A stretch of DNA of 64,000 nt from Emydura subglobosa. Lineage: Eukaryota > Chordata > Testudines > Chelidae. A program made the position numbers and the translations under genes. The notes beneath the pieces are model-generated. The model was given only the letters and a program-made list of their open reading frames with translations, did no database searches and was not told the origin of the DNA. How positions within the stretch are numbered: position 1 is the first letter of the stretch; every line of letters begins with the position of its first letter. Positions 38,401-51,662 of this stretch are shown here, piece by piece. The stretch is taken from the NCBI GenBank assembly GCA_007922225.1, contig ML679970.1, positions 25,846,631-25,910,630 of the forward strand, written 5' to 3'.

Positions 38401-40871
38401 ATCCAAGACCACCTTAGATCTGCAGATTAGCAAAATAGTGTACTGTTATGCTTTGAAACAGAGATGAGTTTGTGATTGCATAGATCGTTCTCGGTGCTTA
38501 AAGTCCTGGGGTGAAATCTTGGCCTGATTGGGAATTTTGCCATTCTCTTCAATGGGGGCCATGATTCCTCTCTCTCTCACACACACACAATCTTGACATT
38601 TCATCTGTACAGCGTGAAGGGAGTATTTCCCTTTGCAGGAACTCTGTAACTCCATGCAGTTCTCCCTGCTGAAAAGGTTGGATTTTAGTGTTCCAACATC
38701 ATATTCCCTACCTGTTTTTATTTTGGGGGGCAAAGTAAAATAAAGTGCAGGCTTCAGCTGGCCATGGGTATGATTTTCAGATGGGACTCAACATATGGGG
38801 CAATTCATTTTTTTTCTCACTGTCTGAATAAAAGCACCTCTTCTTTCTGTTGGGAGACAAAGCAAGTCACCTTGTGCAGATAGCCTTTGCTTGCAACATG
38901 TAATGGGGCAATGTGAGATTATTAATAGTGCAGAACATACCTTCTATTGGGATATTACTTCCACTGTTCTGCAGAGTAAAAGTCTTTTTTGTTTTAGTTC
39001 TCAAATTTTGAATTATGCCACCACTGACCCACAGAAAACAAAATACCAAAAGCAGCCTTCTAACCAAGGAAAATATTGTAGAAAGGTACAGACTTTCAGG
39101 CTAATATGATTTAGATTTAACTTTGAATTGTCTGGCATCAGCTGTACATTTCTTAATATTATTATTTCAATAGAGTGATTCCACTGGTGTAAAATTATTA
39201 TATCTCTTTTTAGAGACAAGCAGCCATTTTTAGATCTCTAAAAAAACAGGCGTGGAGATTCAGTCTTTAATGCCCTAAATGCACATGACTGCATAGGCTC
39301 AAAGATCTTAACTAGAGTCCAGTGTGGTTTTTTCCTTCAAACATGACCTGAGTATGAGGAAGCGCTTTAAAAGCTTCTCATTTTACTTGTGTGTAGTCCT
39401 AAGGCCTTATGAAGGTTTAGTAGCTAAGAACATCATTAGGAAATATCTCTGTCCAGGAGGTAAAAAGAGCTAACTCTCCCTTTCAGATGTGGTGGAGCTG
39501 TGTCTGCTTTTGTTGACAAAGACAGCGGTTCAGGTTTCGTACAGCTTTCTATAATGAGGAGTTTCCTAGTTGGTATACTTAGAACTTTTCTGCAGTGTTA
39601 TATAGTGATGAATGAGATGGATCTTTTGATGTCAAATAAGAACGTGAACAGCAACGTTTCAAGTGAATCCTACAGTAAAAGAATCAAGAATAAGAGCAGA
39701 ATTAGATACGAGCAGGCTTTCTATTTAACATTAGTTATATGCAACCCTGTTACAAAATGTGATTGATTACTTACTTCCCCAAATGCTTTCTTTAGTAGAC
39801 CTACAGAAACTCCATTGATCTGGTTCATAAAACCAAAGAATATTAAACGTGGATGTAAACTATAGGTTCTTTTCACAAGCTTTGTCTAAATGTTTTTTTA
39901 GATAAAAATTTAACTCTTAAGAGGGAAAATCTGGCACACTTCAGCCTAGGAAAAGAAAGTGAAAATGGGAAAATGACAAGATTTATACCTCATTTAAGAA
40001 ACAATCTATTAATTTTAATAACAGGGCCATTAGCAGAGATCAGAACTAAAAACATCTACAGGTTTGACTGTAACTGTATACTAGGAGACATGGGCTGGGG
40101 GGACAGTGCAGTGAAACAATAGAATAGTAGTACACAGACTAAAAAAACCAATTAGGAAGATTAGTGGTTTTTTAAACCTGCATCAAGTATTGCACTATGC
40201 TGCAGTCCAGGCATTCTATAGACGTGTTTTTTAATTATTTCTAATTATTTATTTAGATTTAACAATTTTAAAAAGCTACACAGAAGCTCTGAGCACACCC
40301 TCATAACAATCAAACTTCACAATGACTGCCCACTAACAATAAATACTAATATACGAATAAACTCCGCCAGCCATCAACATTAAATAATGTAATGGGGATA
40401 ATTTACTGCAGGCAGCCAATATGTGAAGATGAAGCCTCTTATTGCTCTGTTTATCCCACCCACCTCGCCTCCTGTCCTATGTAGGAGCATACCCTCATCC
40501 TTTCCCATACCTCCTGCAAAGTAAATGTCTTTTGCAAAGTGCCAAAAAATGTTCAGTTAGACTATTTTGGACCAAATAGAATTAGTGGTTATCAGTCCAC
40601 CAACACACAGCCTCTTGTCTAGGCATGGGAGAGTCCATTAGTGTCTCCTTTGGGTAGCTTCTCACCAGTGTGGGCATTTGAGAATGTTTCCCTGTTAAGA
40701 AGAGCTAAGCAGAAGTGAAATTTAGGTAAGGGCTGGCTGGTAGGGAAAGAAATTTTTCCCTGTGTGCGCACATGGTTGTGCGTACAGAAGCACTAGAGCA
40801 CACCATGAGAAGATGGTCTGAGGTTTTTGTATTTTTGCTAATCAGCAAGTCTTCAGTAAGACTGTTTAGAG

Positions 40872-41154
40872 CAGGGGTGGGCAAACATTTTGGCCTGCGG
40901 GCCACGTCTGGGTATGGAAATTGTATGGCAAGCCATTAATGCTCTAGGAGCGGCTCCGGCCTGGGCGCTGCTGGGCAGGGGGAAGGTGCGGGGCTGGGAG
41001 GCGGAGCAGCCGCCACCGCGCCGTACAGCTTGTCCCACAATCTTTTCACGGACCACCTGAATGGAGCTCATGGACCACTGGTTGAGCTGGAGGGCCTGAT
41101 GAAAAGCTCAGAGGGGCCGTATGTGGCCCATGGGCCATAGTTTGCCCACTGCTG
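40872..41154. mobile_element. Non-autonomous hAT element with 8-bp target duplication
   Basis: 283 bp. The left terminus CAGGGGTGGGCAAACATTTT and the right terminus ATAGTTTGCCCACTGCTG are inverted copies. Flanks are GTTTAGAG (40864-40871) and ATTTAGAG (41155-41162), 7 of 8 matching, as expected for hAT. The middle is GC- and CpG-rich (GGAGGCGGAGCAGCCGCCAC) and encodes nothing recognisable. Confidence 0.85.
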
Positions 41155-41524
41155 ATTTAGAGCAATATTTCTGTCTCGGGAGCCCACCTGCTTGCTGGTT
41201 GGCTGTTGTTTCATTAATATACTGTAGTTTTAATTAGTATCCAGACTTCTTTTTGAGATGCTGCACCTGTGGAAGAGATTCCGTGTCAGGTTCTACGTTA
41301 GTGACAATGACATGAAAACCCAGCATCAAATTGTTGCCTTTTCCTGATACAAGTGAACGTTAGTGTGAGCTTTTGTATAAATTGTAGCACTAAGGCATCA
41401 TCCATTTGCCTGTAAATGCATAATGCTCTTCTATAGGAAAGGGCTTGTTTTAAAAAGCTTTGGAGACTTCTTGACTGGTTGCTAACCTGGCATTGAGCTA
41501 TTTCTGATTTCTGAATTTGCTATT

Positions 41525-41835
41525 GCAGTAGTGGCGGGGAGCCACAGTCATGGACCAGGACCTCCTTGTGATAGGTGGTGTACAAACAGACACTGCCCAA
41601 AAGAGCTTACAAACAAGAGACAATAGGTGGAGAGAGATGGTTACAGAAGGAAACAATGAGACAGCACTGACTATTCTGAGCAGTATGACAGGCAGCAGTC
41701 ACATCAGGCCAGCTGCCTCTCCAGTTTCAAGATTGTTGTAGGCATCATGACAAAGGAGAGTTTTAAGGAGAGATTTGCAGGAGGACAATGAGGTGGCTCT
41801 GCAGATATGTATGGGGATCTCCTCCCATGCGCGAA
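41525..41835. repeat. Interspersed repeat with 'GTACAAACA..AAGAGCTTACAA' core
   Basis: GGTGGTGTACAAACAGACAC and CCCAAAAGAGCTTACAAACA match a repeat core widespread in turtles and birds. The family name is not certain and the ends are approximate. Confidence 0.45.
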
Positions 41836-43929
41836 GGGCAATAGTATGTTACAGCATTTGAGAAGTTGATGCTGCCTTAGCATCAACAATAGTTTTTAAA
41901 ATGTTGGTTCTAAGCCAGTATTTAATTGTCAGTCACAGAGCTGCTCTCCATTGTTATATATTTTGTCATATACTCATAGCTCAGGTTCTAACACAATAGA
42001 TGTTTGCAGGGGTCCCGCACGTGACTCCAGATAACTTCGGGAGCAATTTGACAATTTCAGGAGCCTCTTTCCTGCTGTTAAGGCAGATGTAAGGTCAGAA
42101 TTGTCAGTCGGGCACGTGGGACTTTCTGTCACATGAGACTTTCCTTAAAGCAGCAGATTTATTCTCTAGTTGACTAGCCTTGTCCTACTTCAGCCAAATG
42201 ATGTCAAAATACAGGACATATTACATAAAAGTAAAAATCTTATGCTTTCTGGAAATCCAGACTAAACTGGGATGTGCTGTGATGTGCTTACATTTCCTTC
42301 CTGTTTAGTTTTTGTCAAGATATTTATGAGATCATCTGGAACTATAAAAAGAAACAGGAATAGGCTCTTGGAAGCACAAGTACTAGATACGTAAGCAAAG
42401 TGTTTCCCCTTGGGAAGCTACAGCAATTAATAAAAGATTCCTCAGGTAATACATTCAAAGTGGTCTCGACTGTCAATTTCTTTTCATTAAATTGATATGT
42501 GCACATGAGTTCTTCAGAAAGCAGTAAGCTGTAACATGTTGTGATTTTGATCACCCATTCTTCCTGACAAGTATAATCAAGATGGAAATTGCTAACTGTC
42601 ATTAGTGAACTACGGTAGTAGAAATGTGTAGTGGTCTGTGTTGCGTTGCTTTCCACTGTGAAATTGCAGTGAAAAGATTTATTCAAACACAAGTTCCCTT
42701 GCAGAGATCACAAGTCTTATCCTGTGGCTTTGGCCGGTTCTTCAGTTTGAGGACCCAAACTTTTGGTGGGGGAGATTAGGCAGTGATTTTTTTTTCTTCT
42801 GGCCAGGGGTGTAATTGTGGCGGGAGGAGGGAGAAATGGTATCCACCCCACCTGAAAACCTGAAATGAGATGCCACATGCAAATTGTGTTGCTCTTCATA
42901 ATAGGATTAAAACCCCTCTTCTCCCTTTGTTCACTTGGTCAATCCACACCTGCAGTGGGTGTCGGAGTTTATACCCTGTTGAGATTAATGGAAGTTCAGC
43001 TATGAGTTGTCAGGCTAGCTGTAGTGGGTACTCAGTTTGCGCTCTGTTCGCGTACTGAAGGATTTCTTAATGGTCTTAAGAGCTGGACAATTAAGTTTTG
43101 TATAAGAAAATCTTAGATTCTGGAGCTTGAGTTGGCATCGACCACAAAAAAGTACTGCCTCACTGAACCACAGTATGTTGGCCCCTTCAGTCCCTGCCCC
43201 TCTCCCAGCACACAGGTGGAGAACACTTTGGGGGCTCCACATTCTTATGCGAGGCCCTGAACAGCTTGATGCCTGTCTAGTCAACGGGGCACACTTGACA
43301 AATAGCTACAAGAGTTGTGCTAGCACTTCTCATTCAGTTGGAATTTACACTAACACACCAGGTTATGTAATATTCTCTTCTCATTAGCAGAGAACATGAA
43401 CTAAATTCTATTTCAGAGTGATTCCCATTATGAAATACTAGTTGAATACCCTCTAGGTCAGGTAGTAGCCCACTGTAATGAGACACTAATCAACCTTGAA
43501 GAAAAGTTTCCCCCATAGACAGTGAAGACCAGTCAGAAGCCACAACACTTAAAGGTATTTGGCACATAGCTATATATCTTGAGAGTTTGGTCATACCAGA
43601 CACTTTTTAAAGGAACACAGTCAGCTTAAAAATCATTTTCCTCTGTTTTTTACCTTTTGTTAAAATTAACATTGGACATTACTGTAACGAAGAGATGAAA
43701 AAACCTTTTTTTTAAATGCATTTGGTCTATTTCTCAGCACTTTTCTTTAGCCAGTTTCTGTCTTCCCTTGTATAATCAGCTATTTGCCTCTGTTTGGGTC
43801 TTCCAACCCCTGTAGAGGGGAGAGGAAACACTCCTAAAATTATTGTAAAACCACAACATTGGCAGGAGGATTTAAGGGTAGATATGGTAACTGTAAAGAT
43901 ATTTTTAAACTAATCTCTTTTAGCAATTA

Positions 43930-44640
43930 ACTAGACATCAAGTTGACAATGCCTCTTCTAATCTCCAGGTCACTGGTTCCAACAGTCTCTGACCATTTCT
44001 TACAGAAATGAAGAGCATTTATTAAATCTTCCAGCCCACCTTCCTCCCATTGCAAAATTGTTCCCTACAGCGGACTTTATACTGTATTGCTCAATCTAGT
44101 TTTTATTGCTCTTGCAATAATTCTACCACTTCATTTGGAAGCCTATTGAATAAGCCATTACAGTATTGCCAGCCCAAAGATTTCAAAAACCTGAGTCAGC
44201 CTCCAAAATAATGAAATTAAATATTATATAGGAATATATACTATTAGATTAATTTTCTTTGCCTTCTGGGCTTTGAATCTTTAGGACACCCTAGGGAAAC
44301 ACTTTCAAGAATTCGTCCAATAGCTATGAGGCCTAGAAACTTTTTTAATGGAAAGCTGAGGGTTTTTTTTAAATATAGGAGCTGGAGAGTTAAGACCAAC
44401 AAATACCATGAGGCTTGCAATAAAATTGCAAGAATTGCTAACGTTGCTGTTGACTGACTTTCAGAAAGTCTTTCCAGATATTCAACCTAAGCGTTGTTCC
44501 CTTGCAGCACATTAAATAATTTCTGTCTTTAGTATTGACACATTTTAAGATACATGTCTAGTCTCTTGTTTGTTCCTTCCTCTTCCTCTTCCCCTGGTTA
44601 TTTTGTACTCCAGTATCTCCAGCCTCTGTGCTCCATCTAT
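43930..44640 (-). repeat. Ancient CR1/L3-like debris, reverse orientation
   Basis: Fragments such as TGGAAGCCTATTGAATAAGCC, AAATTGTTCCCTACAGCGGA and CCAGATATTCAACCTAAGCG follow the order of an old L3/CR1 3' region read backwards. Highly diverged and interrupted. Confidence 0.4.
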
Positions 44641-45645
44641 TATAACATGCTGTGTCTCATGTTGTTAAGCCTGCTACTCCTGTAGCCATTGATTACTCAT
44701 CCAGAGAGTTGGTACAGTTGCAGGCTGGAAGGTGGTTAGTTTACAGCTGCCCATCATGGTAGTGTGGCTAGAACAGCCCTCAGCTCCAAATTAGTTTGGG
44801 GTCTTTCTAAAAACCTATAGCCCTGTTATCATGGTGTTTAGTCCTCAAAGGCCAGCTCTCGGGCAGGACCATGAATATGTGATACATAAGAGGAAAAAAT
44901 CAGTGCAAAAGCTGCCAATCTGTGAGTTATTTTACACTGGTTTACATCAGCAGGATTATCCTCACAAGAAAGGCTTAGATACCTGATTTGTCCTTAAAAT
45001 AAGAGTTGATGATTGCTTAATTTAAGGATTTTAGGGCATAGAGGATTAATGCTAAAAGTAATTCTGTTACTTTAAATTTTCTTTTATTGCCCAGTTGGAG
45101 CTCATTCCAGGGAAAGTTTGGCAGAGATGTAGTATTTTAAAAAGAAAAAGTCAACTTTGACCCTTGATCACCTTTTGATATGCAAAAAAGTATCCCTAGT
45201 CTAATAATTAAGATTCAGATTTGATTAATCAAAGAGAGAGCTGCTTACATCCAGGCTATCCTTTTCTAGTTTTATGGATCTTCCCAGTCTGTTGCCTCTA
45301 GAATGTTTTCCTTTCACATGAATAGAAAATTCTTTCTCTTTTCTGTCTGGGCCAAGTGCTGGGAGGCGGGGGGCTCTAACTCTCGGTATGAGACTCCATG
45401 ACTTCTCAAAATTCAAAAATTACATGTCTGAATCTTTTGAGCTGAAGGTGAAAGTTAAATAGCCAGGCTGAGAACAAAGGCAAATCACAGCCTGAATTTA
45501 AGGCTTACATGGCATCAGACCATTAACATAAGATCAAAGTAAAATCTAAGGCTTGGATTTCCGCAGGCGTTTAAGGGAGTTAGATACCCAGTTCCCACTG
45601 AAATTCACTCATTATATTTATTGACAGCCCAGTTCAGCAGCGTAC

Positions 45646-45711
45646 TTAAACATGCTTAAATCCTATTGAAATTGTGCATACTTGCTTGCTTTGCTGTATC
45701 GGGGCCTAAGT
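45646..45711. repeat. Short repeat end, copy 2
   Basis: CTTAAACATGCTTAAATCC ... TTTGCTGTATCGGGGCCTAA corresponds to the pieces at 30686 and 62442. Confidence 0.5.
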
Positions 45712-46715
45712 GCGGAACTTTTTGGCTAATCTCAAAGGCAGCGTAACTTGGATAGATCCTAAAGTCCAATTTACTGTGTTTCTAATTGAGTACAATATTA
45801 TTATTATTCTTTTAGGATGAGATTTTAAAAGAAGCTGAAAGGGGTTAGGTGCTCAGTTCCACTGAATTTTGGGCTTCCTACGTAAGGACATGAGTAGTGC
45901 CCCATTAACTTCAGTTGGGGTATTCCTGTCCCCAAGTACTTTGCTGACGTGGGGCCTAGATGCAGAAAACTTGCTCTCCTGGAATCTGTTTTTGCCCAGT
46001 TTTATTCCTTTTATGTATATATTTCATTGGTAAGCTTTCTTGTATAGACTGCATCTAAGTGGAAGGATAAATAGAACTTCTTGTCTAGAACTTCTTTGAC
46101 TGTTCTACTACCAGACTTCTCGCATCTTGCTCTTGAAGTAGCGATTATACAAAAGCTATTATTTGTGCTGCATGGGGACAAGTGGGCAGTGTCATAAATC
46201 ATGAGGGCCTGTTAGTCTATTCTGCTTGATTTGACAAGGACATTAGAAGGATGGCCTGTTTTTTACTGGATCATTAGAAATGAGTCTCATAAACAAAAAC
46301 TAAAACACAATTTTTCTTACCTTACTGTAATCTCTTTTATATATCACAACTGCCTGTCTCTGCAGATATTGGAAGTGCACAGCTACATATCCCATATCAC
46401 CCGTCCAGTTTTCCTTCTAATTATCTTGTTCCCGCTTGGGACAGCAAGAAAAGACAAACTGTACTGTAGCCTGTAACTTAGAATTTTCTCATATTAGCAG
46501 AGTTTCTGTGCAAGGAGGAGGATATAAAAGTCTTGCAAAGTGTGCATCCCACAGAGTGGTGCTTGGCTGGGGACTGGTACCTGTGTTATCAGCAAGCAGG
46601 TGGAGATGATCTTTGAGTGACCGGGTTTTTGCTTTGCTCTCTTCCTGCTACAACTCATACTATTGAGCCTCTTTATTGTCGCTCCAGTTTTTAGAGTTCT
46701 CTGTGTGGAGCAGCT

Positions 46716-46840
46716 TTAGGGTGACCAGATAGCAAATGTGAAAAATCAGGACAGGTGATGGGGGGTCTTAGGTGCCTATATAAGAAAAAGCCCTGAATAT
46801 GGGACTGTCCCTATAAAATCGGGACATCAGGTCACCCTAA
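46716..46840. mobile_element. 125-bp palindromic MITE
   Basis: The left end TTAGGGTGACCAGATAGC is mirrored by the right end GACATCAGGTCACCCTAA. The interior (GTGAAAAATCAGGACAGG, TATATAAGAAAAAGCCC, GGGACTGTCCCTATAAAATC) is the body of a short DNA element very common in turtles. The whole element is present. Confidence 0.8.
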
Positions 46841-47761
46841 GCAGCCTGCATCTCAGCATTTACTGCCCCCTTTAGAGGCAGGGATTACTTGGGCACTTTT
46901 TCCCCCCCTAACTTGTCAACCGATGTTTTTTCATGAAGGCAACTGTCTTTGCTCCGATATTCTATATCCACAACAGTGAAAAGCCTTCCTGTAAGGAATG
47001 TAAAATCTAATGTAGCTTGTGCTGCATCAGGCTACGGTAGAGATTCCATCCGCTCTCCTGAACGTCTCCACTCAGCTTCTATAGGGCACTGGATTTCCTC
47101 AACAGCTGGAAGTGTCAGACCAACTTGGAATTTTTTTGAGCCGATTCCCAATCTGCTACCTTCCCTTCTTTTTTTCAGCTTTAAAAAACAGCAATCTGAA
47201 AGGTTACATGGAGAATAGCTTTCAGAATAGTGTATTGATTTTTCAGATTTGCTGCTGTAATATTGAATCTATGTGAGAAAACATATTGAGCCATCTAGCA
47301 AATGAGCATCTGAACAAAATGAATATTTGTGTCCATTTGTTGTTTAAAGAACTTAATGCAAACCTCCTTTTAAAAATGTACATTAAAACCAAATAATCTC
47401 AAGGAAAAAACACATTGAGAATTGAAACACCATCATTCCTTGAATGTTGGCTGCAGAGTGCATCCAGGGTAAAAAAGCAAGGCTGCTAAGTGTTGGTAGC
47501 AAAGACAAGTGAGATGAATTGCAGAGTGGCACACACAAACTAACCAGCTCATTTCAAAGCATAGTGATACTTAGTTTTGGAAGTTGTTCAATTTCTTATT
47601 TCAATTCCAAATTAATACTTAAAGAAGTGGTTACCTTGGGTTTTAGCTTTGTACTACAGTAGTTAGTACAATTTATCCACAATTACCACTCCTACAGATT
47701 TATTGCAATTCTCTATCACGCTAATGACTAATCTGACTGATGACTTTTTCTTCCTTTTTAG

Positions 47762-47850
47762 GGTGTCAAGCCAGCAAGTTTTGAGAAAGTTACTGATCCT
47801 GAAATTAAGGAGATAATTGGGGAGTGTATTTGCAAAAATAAAGAAGAAAG
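47762..47850 (+). CDS. WNK2: WNK2 exon 5: C-lobe helix G region
   Basis: 89 bp, phase 0 start after TTCCTTTTTAG, ends two bases into an Arg codon. It encodes [19 protein letters not shown] then [22 protein letters not shown] is the WNK2 form; WNK1 and WNK3 read EGCIRQNK here as I recall them. The donor is AAGGTTTGT, the weakest in the gene, so inclusion may depend on other elements; skipping 89 bp would break the frame. Confidence 0.95.
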
Positions 47851-48726
47851 GTTTGTTTCAGAGGACCAAATTTTGTATGAAAATTTATTTTTATATTTAG
47901 ATTTATTAAAACTTCTCAGGGTGTCCATTATATAGAACAAAGTACACAATGCTGTACATCAGATGAAACATAAAGGGCTGCTTTATGAGAAGATCAAGAT
48001 AATAAAATAAATCCAAGCCAAGCCAACCCTCCTTCCCTCTCCTTTATAGATTAAGGTAAAAAAGGATCATTCTGATCTCTTGTCCGACGCTCCAGCCTAA
48101 CACATTCCATAAAATTTCACTCAGCAACTCCTGAAATGAGCACAACAATTAAAGTGCAACTGTCTTGCTTTAAGTACTTCATGTGATGGCGAATCCACCA
48201 TATGCCTTGATAAATTATTCCAGTCATTACTTAGATTCACTGTTGTTTAAAAAAAACCAAATCACACCTTCTTTGAATTTGTCTAGCTTCAGATTCTAGT
48301 CTCTGATCAGACTAGATGATCACAGCGGTCCCTTCTGGTTTTATAAACTGTGACTCCTGTAGACCAGAACTGTTTCCTTGATGAGGGGCCCCTCTCACCT
48401 GTATCAAATTGAATATCAGATTTGTAAGCAGACTTGGGAAGGGACTGCATTTGTTCCCATGTATAATTTGGAGTACTTGGTGCATGAATGAATAATGCTA
48501 AAGCTTTGCCAAATAGCAAATGTCTAATTCCCACGGTTTCCTAACAATACTATACATACTATTTCTATCAACTACGAAAACAAATTTCTTATGGCTGAAT
48601 GCAAAGCATGCTGTTTCTGTTAGCCTTGCCTTTACAAGGCCTTTCTATTTATGTTGTTAAATACTTAACTGAAAGTGTTTAAAATATGCAGTATTTGATA
48701 TTCTTTTGGGGTATCATCTGTTCCAG
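47851..48726 (+). other. WNK2: WNK2 intron 5
   Basis: 876 bp. A CR1 fragment lies at about 48140-48345. The acceptor is ATCTGTTCCAG. Confidence 0.9.
48140..48345. repeat. CR1-like fragment(s)
   Basis: CTTTGAATTTGTCTAGCTTC is the reverse of a CR1 3' region, while CAGACTAGATGATCACAGCG followed by GTCCCTTCTGG is the forward CR1 3' terminus. The two pieces lie in opposite orientations, so at least two insertions or an inversion are involved. Confidence 0.6.
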
Positions 48727-48946
48727 ATATGAAATTAAAGATTTATTAAGCCATGCCTTTTTTGCTGAAGATACTGGGGTAAGAGTGGAACTTGCAGAAG
48801 AAGACGATGGTAGGAAATCCTCTATTGCCTTAAGGCTCTGGGTAGAAGATCCTAAGAAACTGAAAGGAAAACCCAAAGATAATGGAGCCATTGAGTTTAC
48901 TTTTGATCTGGAGAAGGAAACTCCTGATGATGTTGCACAAGAAATG
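48727..48946 (+). CDS. WNK2: WNK2 exon 6: end of kinase domain and autoinhibitory (PF2-like) domain
   Basis: 220 bp, from the third base of Arg to phase 0, donor GTAAAA. It encodes the last kinase helix, [17 protein letters not shown], followed by [20 protein letters not shown] and [20 protein letters not shown]. The F-x-F pair in IEFTFDLEK corresponds to the residues of the WNK1 autoinhibitory domain needed for inhibition. This PF2-like fold also binds RFxV-type peptides. It is nearly identical to the WNK2 sequence as I recall it. Confidence 0.96.
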
Positions 48947-51373
48947 GTAAAATAAACTTCTCCTGACAAAAATATGTATGTAAGTAGTTCATAATCTCTC
49001 AAAGGACAGCAGGAGCAAATCTGGTAAAGTAAATTCTATTCAAAAGGGTCAGGATATCCAGTTTAAATAGGGTGACTTTGGTTTTAGAATGAATGCTGGA
49101 AGAAAACTAAAGTAATAAAAGAGAAAAACTAATAATCTGATGAAGCATGTTGTTTAATCGCAGGAATAAACAAAAGAAAACTATGTAACCCATCTCTGTC
49201 TGTTTTATGTCTTCAGAGATGATTGGAGTCTTTCCTAAATCAAGGATAATTTCAGACTACAACTGGAGTTCAAAGTTGCGACCAAAAGTTGAAAAACTTT
49301 TTCCAGGAAGCTTTTCACAAACACTTTTTCCATCTTTTCTAAAAGCTCTGCTGGCATTGAAAAAAATGGAAAAATTTAGATAAGAAAAATAGCCTGTAAA
49401 GAGGCAATGAGCTGACAAAATTATTCAAGTAGCAGGGTTCAAAGTATACTATAAAGAGTGATGGCAGAAGAGGGGTTTTTGTTTTTAAATAAGAGTAGAT
49501 ATATCTAACTTAATGAATGTTTATATCTTCCTTTGTTATCAGTTCCGGTTTTAGAAAACTGTTTTATCTTCCATTGTCGCTATGTAATTCTTAGACTAAT
49601 ATTTTAGGTATTCTGTACCATCCTTTAATGCAGTGTTTCTCAAACTGGGGGGCTCTGGCCCAAAAGGGGGTCACAAGGCTGTTGTAGGGGGTGTCATGAG
49701 ATCACAATAATTTTTAGGGTTACCATATGCCTGGGTTTCCCCTGACATGACCTCTTTTTTTGGTCGTTGCTCATCCTTTTTCCTTGTCTTCAGAGCTGGG
49801 CGGCCGGAGAGCGGTGACTGCTGGCCAGGCACCCAGCTCTGAAGGCAGTGCCACCACCAGCAGCAGCGCAGAAGTAAAGGTGGCATTGTGTGGTTACTTA
49901 GCTCTCTAAGAATCTTCATTGATGCCACAAAAACTATGTCTGGTATCAAGAGTGAGGGGTGGGGGCGAGGCATCACAGCCTGGAATATTTTCAAAGGGGG
50001 GGACTTTAGTGACAGTATCACCATCACTCCTGTTCTGCTGAGAAAGCAACCATTTTGATAGTGTAATTTTTGCTTAGCTTTCACTTCTATCCATAATTTA
50101 GCATTCCAAAATACATTGAAAGAAAAAAGTTGGCCTGCTCTATTTTCCTAATTCTGACAAGGAACTGATACGTAATGTCTCAAGCAATATATTGGGACAC
50201 AACTCACCTTATTAACATTTGCTGGGTGATAGCTACCATGTTCTTATAACCAGATATTAAAATTTTGTGAAAATTACTGACTTTTGAAGTTGTGCAGCTT
50301 AGATGGGCTATACCTGCTAAATTTCTTTTGAGAGAAGGGGGTTTTGTTTTGTTTTGTTTTGGCAGAGTTACCAAAGAAGATCACACCAAATTGCTATAAT
50401 ATCTTGTCCTCCTTCAGACTGTATTAAAATAATAACATATTTTATTATAAATTATATACAACTGATTTGGACATAAGAAATTTGATGGTAATTAAGAGGT
50501 TTCAAAACTCAAAAAGTTAAGTAACAAAGTATCCATCCATCCATTTAAAGTATCCATGTGGGCAAAGAGAAAGAGAGACCTGAAATAAGACATGTTACAC
50601 AAGTGGGCTGACAACATTTCACAGACAGCGGTTCTGAAAGTAGTCGTGTCTTTATAAGAAGTTTAGCATTCTTTAGATGAAAGTGTGAAGTAGGAATGAA
50701 CATAATTTTGGAACTTGTTAACATGACAGATTTTCAGTTCTCTTCCCGTTTGGACTTGAATAGAAGAATCGACTTTACTTTTTGCCTTACAAGGCTTTGC
50801 AAACGTATGTGACTCATCGCTTGAGACTTAGGTAGTTAGCTCCCCCAAAACTCCTGTTTTCACCCTGAGGTTTTTACAAGTAGCACTTTCTACGTCCCCA
50901 GTCCAGGGATGTCAATACAATTTATGGGTTGGGAGTCCAGCAGAATATCTTCAACTGCCTGACTGTACACAGAGCCTGTCTGCAGCTCTTCTTTATGCTT
51001 CTTTGTGCTTTTAAAAAACAAAACAAAACTGGCAAAATACTAAACTGCCAAAAAATCTTGTGGTTGGGTGGGAGGGAAAAGGAATGTGTCCAGAGTGCCT
51101 TTCTGAGGATAAGTGTCCCTTCTTCTGTGAAGTGTGCTTAGAAAGTTCTTATGACAGTACTAGGACCTTCCTAGAAGTACGGGTAGAGCAGTTATTACTC
51201 TTAAATACTTCAGTGCTAGAAGTTTAACTCAAAGCCGTATTGAATTCCTGATTCTGTGAGGAACAAATGCACAGTTCATGTTATTTCAGACCCATCCTTT
51301 CTTTGCTATGAAAAGATGCAGATTAAAATGCACATGTGCATGCGCATGATAAGTTTATATGTTTTCCCTGCAG
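48947..51373 (+). other. WNK2: WNK2 intron 6
   Basis: 2427 bp. A hAT-like left end and a nested fragment start at 49631; the rest shows only AT-rich sequence and a (GTTTT)n stretch at 50340-50360. Confidence 0.9.
49631..50040. repeat. hAT-like left end with nested fragment
   Basis: CAGTGTTTCTCAAACTGGGG, then CCCAAAAGGGGGTCACAAGG is a typical hAT terminus. At about 49717 TAGGGTTACCATATGCCTGG begins a second common short element. I do not find the matching right end, so the outer element is truncated or too diverged. Confidence 0.5.
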
Positions 51374-51662
51374 GTTGACTCTGGATTTTTTCATGAAAGT
51401 GATGTCAAGATAGTTGCAAAGTCAATACGTGACAGAGTAGCATTAATACAGTGGAGAAGAGAGAGAATTTGGCCTATAATACAATCAGAGGATCGTCAAG
51501 TTTCTGAATGTTTGGAGAAATTGAAGGTGCCACAAGCACAACAGGTTCAAGTTACATACCTTTCCCATACTGGTCAACAAACCCTGTCAGAGTTAGAGGA
51601 GCCAGAAGTTGATCAGCATCTATTTCAGCATAATCTCCCCACCAGCGTCACATCTGTTGCAT
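51374..51662 (+). CDS. WNK2: WNK2 exon 7: end of autoinhibitory domain, start of linker
   Basis: 289 bp, phase 0 start after TTTTCCCTGCAG, ends one base into Ser, donor GTAAGT. It encodes [20 protein letters not shown], then [14 protein letters not shown], which completes the PF2-like domain and matches WNK2. It continues into a poorly conserved linker ([39 protein letters not shown]). The acceptor is preceded by alternating purine-pyrimidine sequence (TGCACATGTGCATGCGCATG at 51329-51350). Confidence 0.96.
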
